This document shows positions 44,488 through 53,970 of a stretch of DNA of 64,000 nt, in pieces (within the stretch, counting starts at the first letter, position 1; every line of letters starts with the position of its first letter). This stretch comes from Acetobacter conturbans. Lineage in GTDB: Bacteria > Pseudomonadota > Alphaproteobacteria > Acetobacterales > Acetobacteraceae. A model generated the notes under the pieces. It was not told where the DNA came from, did no database searches, and saw only the letters and a list, made by a program, of their open reading frames with translations. Location of the stretch: the NCBI RefSeq assembly GCF_011516755.1, contig NZ_WOSY01000002.1, positions 1 to 64,000 of the forward strand, given 5' to 3'. The position numbers were made by a program, and so were the translations under genes.

Positions 44488-45432
44488 GTGAAAAGAAGCT
44501 TTTGCTTTTCAGGATTTTTGCCTGCTCTCCTTCTGCTGGGCGGCCTCTCGGCCACTCCGGGGCAGGCGCAGCAGACTCGCTTCAGTCATGTCTATGCATT
44601 CGGTGATAGCTATCTCGATAATGGGGCGCTCCGTGCCGTGTCAGAGGAAGCCGTCAGGGCAAAAGTTCCTGGTGCCATGATCCTGCCGCGTGAAAGCCCC
44701 GCAGGGGTTTACTGGCAAGGGCGATGGAGCAACGGTCCCACTTCTGTCGAAGTTCTGGCCAAGCGCCTGAATGTCGGCCTGAGCGATTATGCCGTGGGTG
44801 GCGCGCGGTGCGGCAGCGGCAATTACGATACGTGGCTTGATGGCTGGCGCGATACGGGACTGCGTGGGCAGATCCTCGCATTTTTGTCTGGAGGACAGGC
44901 TCTGGATCGGGATGCACTGTATGTAATGGGTGCATCCGCAAATGACTTTTTCCAGAAAATCGATTTTTCAAAGCCGATCTCGCTGCCGGAGATGGCATGG
45001 CAATGCGCGACGGAAATGCAGGATGCGGTCAATCTGCTGGCACGTCATGGGGCCCGTCATTTTCTGGTGTTGAGCGCCTATGGGCTGGATCGTGTTCCTG
45101 CCGTGGCCAGTAATGTGAAAACAGTAGCTCTGGCGCAGGAGTTTCAGGTTCTGTTCGATCGGGACGTTCATGAGGCGCTGGATGCTCCCCACTCTTCCTA
45201 TGGTATAACGCTGCGCTGGTTTTCCGTAGCGATGGCAACGGAAAACCTCATTCGTGATCGAGAAAAATATCACATCACGGATACCGTCAATCCATGTCAG
45301 GTGACTTTCCCGCAGCCACAGAAGGCGTGTGCTGACCCGGACCAGCATCTTTGGTGGGATGAATATCACCCTACCCGTCGGGCGCATGCCATCGTCGCGG
45401 ATAAAATTCTTGAGGGTCTCGAAGAACGCTGA
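44488..45432 (+). CDS. Secreted SGNH/GDSL-family esterase or lipase
   Basis: A 314-residue exported hydrolase with a signal peptide (about 1-28, ending GQAQ). The SGNH set is present: nucleophile S41 in AFGDSYLDNG, the Gly in YAVGGAR, Asn in MGASANDFF, and the Asp/His pair in WWDEYHPTRRAH. Members act as lipases, phospholipases, acyltransferases or hemolysins; this one most resembles the thermolabile-hemolysin/phospholipase subgroup, at moderate confidence. It is divergent from the aminotransferase operon and followed by a decayed IS. Confidence 0.85.
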   Translation: MKRSFCFSGFLPALLLLGGLSATPGQAQQTRFSHVYAFGDSYLDNGALRAVSEEAVRAKVPGAMILPRESPAGVYWQGRWSNGPTSVEVLAKRLNVGLSDYAVGGARCGSGNYDTWLDGWRDTGLRGQILAFLSGGQALDRDALYVMGASANDFFQKIDFSKPISLPEMAWQCATEMQDAVNLLARHGARHFLVLSAYGLDRVPAVASNVKTVALAQEFQVLFDRDVHEALDAPHSSYGITLRWFSVAMATENLIRDREKYHITDTVNPCQVTFPQPQKACADPDQHLWWDEYHPTRRAHAIVADKILEGLEER

Positions 45433-45635
45433 ATCCCGAAGACTGGTGGATATAAGGGATTCTGCCGTTTTTCATGGTCGCCATCCGTCTTGTCGGAAGG
45501 GCCGCTGGGGCGTGTCGTCAGTCAGCGGATATTGAGGATTGAACGCTTGTATGGGTCTGTGTCGGCTGAAACTTTGGGGGTTCAGCAGGCTGGCGGATAC
45601 GTTGTTATGGATTGCGGGATGCCCGTGGGGGCGGA

Positions 45636-46290
45636 TTAGAAATCTTTCCGGTTCGTGAGCAACAAGTTGGCGGAACACCGTCTGTTCGTAGACGCAGTCC
45701 TGTATCGCTACCGGGCAAGCGTTTCGTAGCGTGATTTCCGGGCCGTTTCGGAAATTGAAAGAATGCTTATGCGCCGATGATGTGAGAGCGGCGTGGTTGA
45801 GTACACCTTTCATCATCTGGTCGCAGGTCACGACACTAATTACGCGGTGATCATCTGTTCGGACGCGTCAGCACAGCTGCCGTGCACCCGTAAAAAAGAG
45901 GCGTTGATCAGGTCTTTGTAGGATCACGAGGTCGTCTGCTCCCAAAATCCACGCCACCGTGACCGTTATGGGCACTCAGGTCGCACTTTCCATCATGACG
46001 GGTCTGGTTGCCGACATCAGTCAGGCACACCCGCTCTTCGAACAGAACTGAGCCGGTGCGTTCGTTCCTGACTTGATAAGGTTTATGGCGCTGACAGATT
46101 CATCAACAGCCTGTCAGCGTTCGGGATCGCCTCGGTGTTTCTATCCAAAAACACCCGAAAGGCGACCCGGTTATCGGCAGCGAAACCTCATTGAGCGGTT
46201 CCTCAATAACCGCATATATTTTCCGGCTTGCCGCTAGACGCTATGACCAGCCGGAAATCTATTTGCCTGGCAACGGGGGAACGCGCCGCC
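45636..46290 (+). pseudogene. Heavily decayed IS5-family transposase
   Basis: Across three frames the plus strand reads, in transposase order, HRLFVDAVLYRYRASVS (around 45680), CESGVVEYTFHHLVAGHD (around 45784), KIHATVTVMGTQVALSIM (around 45945), ADISQAHPLFEQN, DRFINSLSAFGIASVFLSKN (around 46097), YRQRNLIERFLNNR (around 46170) and a trace of RRYDQ. Stops and several frameshifts separate the pieces. This is the oldest-looking of the IS relics here and, unlike the others, lies next to a secreted-protein gene cluster. No ends could be defined. Confidence 0.75.
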
Positions 46291-46357
46291 ACCTTCACCA
46301 GCCTTAACTGACGACACGCCCTCGCATGGCCTGTGGAATGGCGACCGCAGTTAACGG

Positions 46358-46747
46358 TTAGCGACCGCGCCCACCACCGCCACCGCCTCCACCATGACTG
46401 CCGCCGCCGCCCGGTCCGCCACCACCATGTCCCCCGCCGCCGGGACCACCACCTGGTCCTCCAGCGTGCCCACCGCCACCGCCGGGGCCACCACCGCCGC
46501 CCGGTCGTCCGCCACCACCGCCACCCGGTCCGCCGCCGCGTGGACCGCCACGTGAGCCACGGTAAGGACCGACGCCATATCCTGGCCCCCAGCCGCCCCA
46601 ACCGCCGTTCCAGCCGCTGTTATAGCCGTAATAACCGCCGCCGTAGTTCCCATACCCGTAGCCGTCATCGTAAGCGCAGCCTGTAAGCAGGGAGGTGACA
46701 CCAAGCGCGGCTGCGAAAAGCAGTTTACCGGGACGAAATAGGCTCAT
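46358..46747 (-). CDS. Glycine-rich lipoprotein
   Basis: A 129-residue protein. Residues 1-24 (MSLFRPGKLLFAA...SLLTGC) form a lipoprotein signal with lipobox LLTG-C, so the mature Cys would be lipidated. The rest is low complexity: a Tyr/Gly/Asn part (YGYGNYGGGYYGY) then a long Gly/Pro/Arg/His part with GGGGGRP-like runs. The start at 46747 follows GGAGAAGC and overlaps the upstream VOC gene's stop (ATGA). Because low-complexity sequence stays open in several frames, the choice rests on the lipobox and ribosome binding site. Function unknown. Confidence 0.72.
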   Translation of the reverse strand: MSLFRPGKLLFAAALGVTSLLTGCAYDDGYGYGNYGGGYYGYNSGWNGGWGGWGPGYGVGPYRGSRGGPRGGGPGGGGGGRPGGGGGPGGGGGHAGGPGGGPGGGGHGGGGPGGGGSHGGGGGGGGRGR

Positions 46748-47700
46748 TTTGCTTCTCCGGCGACTGTCGGCATGTGCCATTCCATGATCCCGAACACTGC
46801 GCCAGCCGGGTCGGCGACAATGGCGATCATGCAGTTATTGTGGTCCAGATGCGGTTCCACGAGCACTTTACCGCCAAGCTGGGGGACTTTCTCCGCCGTG
46901 GCGCCGACGCTGTCGACCTGAACGAAGTTCATCCAGCGCGCCGGAGCATTTGCCGGAAGCCGGGGTGGAAGCGGATTGATGATCGCCCGGGCATATCCTT
47001 GCGATTCGAGCAGATACCGCAGGGGACTGGACGTGTCCTGACTGGTCTGGACCTCATAGCCGAACAGTTTCTGATAGAAACCAGCGGCATTAACCGGGAT
47101 GTCGGTCAGCAGCGCGCTCCAGATCCATTCGCCCTGAGCTGTGGGGGTATCGGAATCAACCGGGTCACCGCTGCCGGAATGAATGACGGCAAAGACGCCG
47201 CCTTGTGGGTCCGCGATGATCGTTTCACGACCAAGACCGGGAATGTCATGGGGTTTGAAAAGGATTTTTCCGCCCCAGACCTTTGCCGTCTGCACCACTG
47301 CGTCGGGGTCCGTCGCGGAAATGAAAGGAAGCCAGAGCGGTTGGTGGCGCACTTCATCATCGGAAGGAAGCGGGTGCTCTACAAACCCGGCCACATTACG
47401 CCCACCGGCCATCGCTTGAGCATAGCGACCGCGCGAAACGGGAATATCTTTGAAAGTCCAGCCAAGCAGCGTGCCGTAGAATGTTTTGGCCTGCGTGAGA
47501 TCCGGGATCGTCAGCTGGGCATAGACGATTTTGCCCGGGAGGACGGACTGCGTCGACGGTGCCGAGATGGGCAAAAATGTGTCGGCCGCGCGTGCGTGCG
47601 GGGCTACGGCCAGAGAGGTTCCGAGCAGGAGGGCGATCGCGACGCGATGCAGACTCCCAAAGCGGGGGGTGATTCCCGATGACGATGAAGAGGACGACAA
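46744..47700 (-). CDS. Secreted two-domain VOC-family protein
   Basis: About 318 residues: a serine-rich head, a signal peptide (HRVAIALLLGTSLAVAPHARA), then two glyoxalase-fold modules, the first from VYAQLTIPDLTQAKTFYGTL (ending GGVFAVIHSG), the second from WSALLTDIPVNAAGFYQKLF (ending AGAVFGIMEW). Export is unusual for this superfamily. The TTG at 47700 is preferred because AGGAG stands 8 bases upstream; a GTG at 47775 begins the longest frame but would put the signal peptide near residue 43. Translation is coupled to the lipoprotein gene. Confidence 0.78.
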   Translation of the reverse strand: MSSSSSSSGITPRFGSLHRVAIALLLGTSLAVAPHARAADTFLPISAPSTQSVLPGKIVYAQLTIPDLTQAKTFYGTLLGWTFKDIPVSRGRYAQAMAGGRNVAGFVEHPLPSDDEVRHQPLWLPFISATDPDAVVQTAKVWGGKILFKPHDIPGLGRETIIADPQGGVFAVIHSGSGDPVDSDTPTAQGEWIWSALLTDIPVNAAGFYQKLFGYEVQTSQDTSSPLRYLLESQGYARAIINPLPPRLPANAPARWMNFVQVDSVGATAEKVPQLGGKVLVEPHLDHNNCMIAIVADPAGAVFGIMEWHMPTVAGEAK

Positions 47701-47844
47701 GGCAAGCTCTCCTGTGGAACAAGGCGACCAGAGATTCACGTGTAGGTCATCACGCCATATTGCGAGGGACCGCACAAGCGGGGAGCTGGAATAGCGGGGC
47801 TCTCGTTCCGTCGCCGGTGAAGGTTGATGCAGCCGTAGGCGGGT

Positions 47845-49947
47845 TCAGGCCGTCTCCGCGCTCAACGATTTCAGCAACGCCTGCATGCCGAGAAGGTTTT
47901 TCGTGTCGTGCGACTTGCCTGTTGCAGACGTCATTTCCGGTTCTTGCAGGAAAGTGGCGTAACGAGCCGCGCGTTCGGCAGCGAGGGGCGATGCCGTGTC
48001 TGTGTGTTCCAGCCACCAGACATTGGCGGCTCCGGCAAGCTGGCGCAGCAGCAGCAGGATTTCTCCACAGATTTTCAGGTAATCCGACCGGCGCAGTCCT
48101 TCCAGACGGGTCTGCTGATAGAGAATTTCAGCTTTCGTGGAAGCTGTTCCCGCATCGCGGCGCGCCTGTTCTATGGCGCTCCATGTCGCCTTGTCCGTAC
48201 GGGCCGCGAGCGCCGCATAACGGATATTCGCATCGAATGCCGCCGTGATCAGCGCAGGCAGAGGAGGCGCCTTCTTTTCCGGCCATAGCAGGAGACATGC
48301 CGCCAGCCCGACAAGGCTGCCGATGATATTATTCTCCGCACGTGAAAGCGCGACATCCCAGCCGTGCGTGGAACTGACAAGATCCGTGACCAGCACGAAC
48401 AGCTGGGTCATAAACATCACGCAGAGCGTATAATTGACGCTGCGAAGCGCTATCGTCAGGGCGGCGAGGGGGAAGATCAGCAGCAGGATGGCGGACATCG
48501 GCAGCGCAACGCCCATAAGCGCGGCCAGAAGACCGCCGGCGATGCTTCCGGCCATGCGTTCAAGAGCACGCGGCAGCGTGACGTTGACGCTCGGCTGAAT
48601 GACCACCACGACCGCCATCATGGCCCAGTAAGCATAGGGCAGCACGAGCCACAGTGAGATGGCGTAAGCCGTCAGAACAGCGACGGAAAGCCGCGCGGCA
48701 TGGCGGACAAAAAGCGCCTTTGCCGGAGGTTGGCGTCTCGCCGTCGCCTGATTTTTCCATACCGTCTGCTGATCCGGAGCCTTACGCCAGGCGGCTTGCA
48801 GATCGGTGAGAGCATCGGCGCACAGATGGGCGCCCCGTGCGAACAGGTCGCCCTGTTGAGGACCAGCGGTGCGCAGAAACTCGATCTGGCGCTTCAGAGA
48901 TTCCGGCCGAGGCTGGGGTCGGCTCAGTTCCCAGGCCAGATGGCGAAGGGTGGCTGACACCAACTCAATAGTGCGGTGGGCGACGGGCGTAAGAGGCGCG
49001 GAGAAAGCGGCGTGCTCAAAGCCCATGACCGCGACGAAAATCCGGTCGGCGGCTTCGACAGCGGGAAAAAGCGTGGCGTGGGCGCGATGGGTGAGGATTC
49101 CGGCAGAGAGCGTCTCCACCATCGAGCGTGTCTGTTCGATGCGGCGACGGATATCGCGGCGATAGGCGCTGATCTCGTGATAGAGCTTTTCATCATCCAG
49201 TGGAGCGGCACCATTGAGGTTCAGGAGCCGCCCCGCCATGTTGGCCTGCTCGCGGAAAATGGCGGCACAGGCCTGCTTCTGGGGAGCATACGGGTCAACC
49301 GGCCACGCAAAGACGCAGATCAGGACCGCCCAGATGGAGCCGCTCACGAACATGCCAGCGAGATGCACCGCCCCTTCCGGGGACTGGGGGTAACATACAG
49401 CCACGACCGCGACGATGGCAGCCAGAACGCTGATCTGCGTGGCGATAGGGCCTCGCATCCGGGTCAGGCCGCAGATGAAGATGCAGACACCCAGTGCGAT
49501 GAAAACGGGAATAATGCCCAATCCGGACGCCGCTGCCATCAGGCCCGTGATCATGGTTCCGGAAAGGGCGAATTTCATCAGTGTCTGAAGTCTAAGGCGT
49601 ATCAGACCGCCGGGATCGACAAGGCAGGTCCAGAAAGCCGAAAAGGCGGCCCACGCCATGATGGGGGCCTGCAGATGCCATGCCAGCAGCATCACGGTTC
49701 CGACCGCGACGCCTGCCCGCAAGCCCTCGCGCACGGCGATCTGTTCCGGTGCGATATTGATCGCACGCGCCCCCAGCCAGTGGGTGATGGCGGCAGGCAT
49801 CATTCCGCTTGGGAGTTGCGAGAAGAAACGACTGATGCGTCGGCGGAACAGGATGGGACTCGTCTTCATGGGACCGAACGCAATATAAAAAACAGGGCTG
49901 TAACGATACCGTGAACAGAGCCTTGAGGCGAGTTTTCTGACCTGCAT
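47845..49947 (-). CDS. FUSC-family inner-membrane transporter (aromatic-acid-exporter-like)
   Basis: A 700-residue membrane protein with two blocks of about five hydrophobic segments (about 80-220 and 445-560), each followed by a large cytoplasmic helical domain, the layout of FUSC/YccS/AaeB proteins. The second block opens AAKALF...VRHAARLSVAVLTAYAISLW with YWAMMAVVVVIQPSVNVTLP, a characteristic FUSC segment. Relatives export p-hydroxybenzoate or other aromatic and fatty acids, often with an HlyD partner, absent here. The start is uncertain: neither the ATG at 49947 nor that at 49869 has a good ribosome binding site. Confidence 0.87.
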   Translation of the reverse strand: MQVRKLASRLCSRYRYSPVFYIAFGPMKTSPILFRRRISRFFSQLPSGMMPAAITHWLGARAINIAPEQIAVREGLRAGVAVGTVMLLAWHLQAPIMAWAAFSAFWTCLVDPGGLIRLRLQTLMKFALSGTMITGLMAAASGLGIIPVFIALGVCIFICGLTRMRGPIATQISVLAAIVAVVAVCYPQSPEGAVHLAGMFVSGSIWAVLICVFAWPVDPYAPQKQACAAIFREQANMAGRLLNLNGAAPLDDEKLYHEISAYRRDIRRRIEQTRSMVETLSAGILTHRAHATLFPAVEAADRIFVAVMGFEHAAFSAPLTPVAHRTIELVSATLRHLAWELSRPQPRPESLKRQIEFLRTAGPQQGDLFARGAHLCADALTDLQAAWRKAPDQQTVWKNQATARRQPPAKALFVRHAARLSVAVLTAYAISLWLVLPYAYWAMMAVVVVIQPSVNVTLPRALERMAGSIAGGLLAALMGVALPMSAILLLIFPLAALTIALRSVNYTLCVMFMTQLFVLVTDLVSSTHGWDVALSRAENNIIGSLVGLAACLLLWPEKKAPPLPALITAAFDANIRYAALAARTDKATWSAIEQARRDAGTASTKAEILYQQTRLEGLRRSDYLKICGEILLLLRQLAGAANVWWLEHTDTASPLAAERAARYATFLQEPEMTSATGKSHDTKNLLGMQALLKSLSAETA

Positions 49948-50132
49948 ATTCGTGAGGGTGGGATAACAGGCTGTCCGGCGGCCGTCCTTGCCGGCAAATC
50001 ACGGGCATCTCGATTATAGGCCCATGACGGCACCGGAGAGTGTCTTACGTGCCGCTTTTCGACAGTGCGGGGTGGTCAGGGCATGCCAGTTTCAGTCTGC
50101 GACGACACTGATAGGCCCCTGACTGACCCTGC

Positions 50133-52364
50133 TTAGAGATCGGCGGTGAAGGAAAACTTGAACGTACGGGGCAGTCCTTCCACCAAATAACCATTGAACG
50201 CCGAAGCCCAGAACCGTGTGTTGGCCAGATTGTCCACGCCGAAACGAAGTGTCAGCGGCTTGCCGTAGGCCGCGAAGGTATAGCGGGCCGCCAGATCAAA
50301 GCGGGTCCACACAGGGAGATGAGCGGAGTTCTCCACATTGACCCACTGCTTGCCTGTGTTGACCACACGGCCGATGACCGTAGCGCCCTTCAGGAACGGC
50401 AGATCGTATTCGAGATTGCCGTTGATCGTGTAGTTCGGAATGCCGATCGCCGTGTGGCCATTGTCGGTACCGCCCTGCGTGCGGCGGAGGTCGGCATCGA
50501 TCAGGGTCAGGCCACCATTGAAACGCAGGCCGCGGATGATTTCGCCATTGACGGTCAGTTCCATGCCACGGTTACGCTGCAGACCATTCTCCCGGTAAAT
50601 CAGCATTCCGGTGTTGCCGTAGGCTTCGGTGTAAGCGTTGGGCTGCGAGATCTGATAAAAAGCAAGACCTGCGCTGAAACGTCCGATGTCGTATTTCGCT
50701 CCGACTTCGTACTGCACGCTCTGGTATGGCGCAAAGGTCTGGCCAAGATTGACGACGTTTGTGCCCGTCGCCTGTGGTCCCTTCGCGAGACCTTCGATCC
50801 GGTTGAAATAGATTGCCGTCCGTCGGGTCGGATGAACAACAAGCCCAACGACGGGTGTGAATGCACCCTTGTTGTAACCGGCATCGAGGCTGCCGTTCGT
50901 GGCATAGTTGTAGCTGTTCTGCAGAATGCTCTGATATCGGAAACCGGCGGTGAGTGCGATGCGGTCATGCCAGAAGGTCATCGTGTCGGACAGGAAGAGA
51001 CTGTAGAGCTTCGTCCAGTTCGAACGGGTAGGGTTATTGATATTCCCGCCTACCCAGTTCTGGGTCGGTGAAGCAACCTGCTGCGTATGGTACAGGTTGC
51101 TGTCGATAGGCACCGCCGGGTCGTAATACATGGCATAAGCGGTGCTGGTTTCTTCCCATAGCGCGGAACCGCCCGCGTTGATTTCATGATGAATCGGGCC
51201 TGTGTCCACATGAGCCCGCACTCCGGCACGCGTGCTTTCATTGTTCTGCTGATAGGGCACGTACATGCTGCCGATCGTGCCGTCGCCAGTTGCGGCGTTG
51301 GTCACGGTCAGGGAGGAGTAATTCCCTCTTTCATTGCTGCTGAGCGCACCGAAAGCACCATAAACTGTAATGTGTTTTCCAAAATCGTGCTCGATGTTGA
51401 GCATGCCGAAAAGATAGTTCATGTCGGCATACGTCCAGCGTTGCCCGAAATTATGTGACGGCGCTGTGGGACGAGGCACGGAGGTGACATCCGTGCCGAG
51501 AAAAACGCCTGCACGTCCGCCCTGAACATTCTGGTTCTGGTAGGCCATGTTGAGGTCGATACGGGTCTTGTCGTCGTGCCAGTCGAAATTGCCGCCCACC
51601 GCCGCGTCATGGCGGTATTCGTGATCGATGGAGGTCTCTCCGTCCATGCCCGCCGCATTGAGACGGAAGCCGAAAGCTTTATTCTGACCAAAACGACGGC
51701 TCACATCGATCGCACCACCTCCCTGTCCATTGCTGGTGTAATCACCCGTCAAACGGTTCAGGTCGGTATCTTCGGCATGTTTGTACATCAGGTTGATGTT
51801 GCCGCCGATGCTCGAACCACCGGGAGCCGCGCCATTGAGGAACGCGCTGGCACCATTGAGCACCTGCACCTGATCGTAGAGCTGTGGCGAGACGAGCTGC
51901 CGGGGCACGATGCCGTAGAGACCGTTGATGGCCACATCGTCACCATCCACGGGAAAACCGCGAATGACGAACATTTCCGAGAAGTTGCCGTAACCCATCG
52001 TCGTGCGGACGGAGGGATCATTCTCCAGCACCTGTCCGAGTGTCTGGGACTGCTGGTTGAGTATGATACTCGAATTATAGCTGCGGATATTGAAGGGGAC
52101 ATCAAGCCCTTTCTTGGTGCCCAGGGCGCCAAGCTGCCCCCCGCTGGTCACTTCCATCCGGTTTCGCCGTGCAGCACGGATGACAAGATTTTCGGTTGCC
52201 TGTGCCTTGACTGCCTGCGGCGTAGCTGTTGGTGACGGTTTTTCGGCTGGCTTCGTGGACTGCTTCTTTGTGGCGGAAGAATCAGGTTCGGCGGCCAGAG
52301 CCGGTGTCAGGCTGCAGGATGCAAGGAGAAGGATAAGCAGCCGGGAAGTCTTGCGGGAATACAT
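50133..52364 (-). CDS. TonB-dependent siderophore receptor
   Basis: A 743-residue outer-membrane receptor: signal peptide (1-25, ending ALAA), a Lys/Pro/Thr linker, a plug domain (about 65-200; ATENLVIRAARRNR, GQVLENDPSV, FVIRGFPVDGDDVAINGLYG) and a 22-strand-type barrel ending in NGYLVEGLPRTFKFSFTADL. The plug and barrel match the ferrichrome/ferrioxamine-type TonB siderophore receptor group; which siderophore is taken up is not clear. A close Fur-box match stands 70 bases upstream of the start, so iron-repressed expression is expected. FetAB genes lie just upstream on the same strand. Confidence 0.93.
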   Translation of the reverse strand: MYSRKTSRLLILLLASCSLTPALAAEPDSSATKKQSTKPAEKPSPTATPQAVKAQATENLVIRAARRNRMEVTSGGQLGALGTKKGLDVPFNIRSYNSSIILNQQSQTLGQVLENDPSVRTTMGYGNFSEMFVIRGFPVDGDDVAINGLYGIVPRQLVSPQLYDQVQVLNGASAFLNGAAPGGSSIGGNINLMYKHAEDTDLNRLTGDYTSNGQGGGAIDVSRRFGQNKAFGFRLNAAGMDGETSIDHEYRHDAAVGGNFDWHDDKTRIDLNMAYQNQNVQGGRAGVFLGTDVTSVPRPTAPSHNFGQRWTYADMNYLFGMLNIEHDFGKHITVYGAFGALSSNERGNYSSLTVTNAATGDGTIGSMYVPYQQNNESTRAGVRAHVDTGPIHHEINAGGSALWEETSTAYAMYYDPAVPIDSNLYHTQQVASPTQNWVGGNINNPTRSNWTKLYSLFLSDTMTFWHDRIALTAGFRYQSILQNSYNYATNGSLDAGYNKGAFTPVVGLVVHPTRRTAIYFNRIEGLAKGPQATGTNVVNLGQTFAPYQSVQYEVGAKYDIGRFSAGLAFYQISQPNAYTEAYGNTGMLIYRENGLQRNRGMELTVNGEIIRGLRFNGGLTLIDADLRRTQGGTDNGHTAIGIPNYTINGNLEYDLPFLKGATVIGRVVNTGKQWVNVENSAHLPVWTRFDLAARYTFAAYGKPLTLRFGVDNLANTRFWASAFNGYLVEGLPRTFKFSFTADL

Positions 52365-52433
52365 GGGGAAGACGCCTTTATGGGAAGGAACCCGACGGCC
52401 ACTTTACGATGCCGGGTTGCTGTCGAAAGGCGT

Positions 52434-52452
52434 GTTAATGATAATCTTTCGC
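52434..52452. promoter_or_regulatory. Fur box upstream of the TonB receptor
   Basis: GTTAATGATAATCTTTCGC matches the Fur consensus GATAATGATAATCATTATC at 15 of 19 positions. It sits 70 bases upstream of the receptor start, in the 200-base gap before fetB, where it can act on the receptor promoter. It may also affect the fetAB side by readthrough, though that operon's own promoter would be near 54000. Confidence 0.8.
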
Positions 52453-52564
52453 ATTTTCAAGTGCCATCTGGGAGAGCGACAGATTTTGAGACTGGAACTG
52501 TGTCGTAAAAAACACTGCTTGTTACAGAGAATTCCTATAACTCCCTGCAAAGACGTGATGTTGC

Positions 52565-53359
52565 TTACGGTCTCAGGCGATCCAGACGCAGGCGTCCCCG
52601 GTGATCGGTCAGATGCAGCGTGGTCAGCGTCGCCGCGATTGTAGCACCTGCAAGATTGCCAAAAATGACAAGGCTCATCAGCACGATCTGATAGCGGGAG
52701 GCTGAGACGGGGCTCATCCCGGCAAGAAGCTGGCCGGTCATGATGCCCGGAAGCGTGACGAGTCCGGCGGCGGACATCTGGTTCAGCGTGGGGATGAGGG
52801 CCGTTCGGAGCGCCTTGAGGATCGGATCTTCCAGCGCCTTCAGGCGCGTCGCACCGAGTGATATCCGGGCTTCGATGGCCCCGCGCTCCCGCGTGACGCT
52901 GCTGAGCAGGCTATTCAGTGTCAGGCTGGTGGCGTTCATCACATTGCCGATGATGAGACCGGCCATCGGGATGGTGGCTCGGGCGGCGAAAAGCGGATGG
53001 GGGCAAAGGCTGGTGAAGAAGCCTGTGGACGTCGCCAGAGCGGCTCCGCACAGGATTGAAAATCCTGCAATGCTGAAATGCCAGCGTCGCGCCATGCGTG
53101 TCGTCTGGCGGTTTCCCGCTTCGAACGTCGCGGCGCAGAGAATGACCACCAGCACTGCAAAGGTCAGCAGGATGGACGTCTGGCCGAAGACGAAAAGCAG
53201 GACGTTTCCGATCAGCAGCAACTGAACGGTCATGCGCAATGCGGCAATGACGATGGCGCGTCCGGCGTTCAGGGCCAGCACACGGGAGATGACGGCGCAG
53301 GCAAGAATGACGGCTGCCGCGATAAGGAGATCGACCGGAGTGATGAGGGCAGGGGTCAT
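52565..53359 (-). CDS. fetB: ABC transporter permease FetB (iron exporter)
   Basis: A 264-residue COG0390/UPF0014-family integral membrane protein with about seven hydrophobic segments. Signature segments include LRMTVQLLLIGNVLLFVF, the conserved MAGLIIGNVMNATSLTLNS loop and LPGIMTGQLLAGMSPVSASRYQIVLM. In E. coli the FetA-FetB pair exports iron and protects against peroxide stress. Its ATG overlaps the fetA stop by 4 bases (ATGA). The receptor gene follows 200 bases downstream. Confidence 0.92.
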   Translation of the reverse strand: MTPALITPVDLLIAAAVILACAVISRVLALNAGRAIVIAALRMTVQLLLIGNVLLFVFGQTSILLTFAVLVVILCAATFEAGNRQTTRMARRWHFSIAGFSILCGAALATSTGFFTSLCPHPLFAARATIPMAGLIIGNVMNATSLTLNSLLSSVTRERGAIEARISLGATRLKALEDPILKALRTALIPTLNQMSAAGLVTLPGIMTGQLLAGMSPVSASRYQIVLMSLVIFGNLAGATIAATLTTLHLTDHRGRLRLDRLRP

Positions 53360-53970
53360 GGCGCATCACCCTCTTCCAGACGCCCGTCGCGCAGCGTGAA
53401 GTGGCGGTCCGCAAAGCGCCGGGTTTGTGCGGCATTGTGAGAGACGAGGATGAAGATGGTGCCATCCCTCTTCAAACCGGCAAGCATCTGTTCGACAAGC
53501 GCCGTTGAGTCGGGATCAAGCGCCGAGGTGGGCTCATCCAGAAGCAGGACCTTCGGTTTGTGCAGCAGACCTCTCACCAGTGCCAGCCGCTGCCGTTCGC
53601 CCGTCGAAAGTGTATGAATTTTCGAAGACAGCATCCGCTCGGAAAGACCGACAGAACCGAGCAATGTTCTCGCGGCGCCCGTGTCGGCGACATGGTCGCA
53701 GGCCTGCTCGCTCCACCACCCCGGTTCCGCCGGAAAATAGGCCACACGCTCCCGCCAGACGTGTCCCGGGATGGACTGGGCGTCCGTGTCATCGAGGGTA
53801 ACGCGACCTGTATGAGGGTCCAGATCGGCCAGAAGCCGCAGCAGAAGCGATTTTCCGCTGCCGGATGGTCCGGTGATGGCGAGACATTCGCCCGGTCTGA
53901 CATGAAGGGTGACAGGACCGACCCGCGAGGAGCGGAGATCGGTGGCGACAAGGCCGGGTTGGGTGGACAT
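53356..53970 (-). CDS. fetA: ABC transporter ATPase FetA
   Basis: A 204-residue ABC ATPase: Walker A GPSGSGKS, Q-loop VAYFPAEPG, signature LSTGERQRLAL, Walker B VLLLDEPTSALD and the H-switch HNAAQ. Short length and overlap with the fetB-type permease identify the FetA half of the iron-export pair rather than a general importer. It starts the fetA-fetB transcript, divergent from the SDR gene 187 bases away. Confidence 0.9.
   Translation of the reverse strand: MSTQPGLVATDLRSSRVGPVTLHVRPGECLAITGPSGSGKSLLLRLLADLDPHTGRVTLDDTDAQSIPGHVWRERVAYFPAEPGWWSEQACDHVADTGAARTLLGSVGLSERMLSSKIHTLSTGERQRLALVRGLLHKPKVLLLDEPTSALDPDSTALVEQMLAGLKRDGTIFILVSHNAAQTRRFADRHFTLRDGRLEEGDAP

Noticed and set aside
45472-45831. 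A 119-codon minus-strand frame
   Set aside because: It lies over the start of the decayed transposase, which explains the sequence better on the other strand.
46333-46704. Alternative frames over the glycine-rich gene giving Arg/His- or Ala/Val-rich products
   Set aside because: Low-complexity G+C-rich DNA is open in several frames; only the Gly-rich frame has a lipobox and a ribosome binding site.
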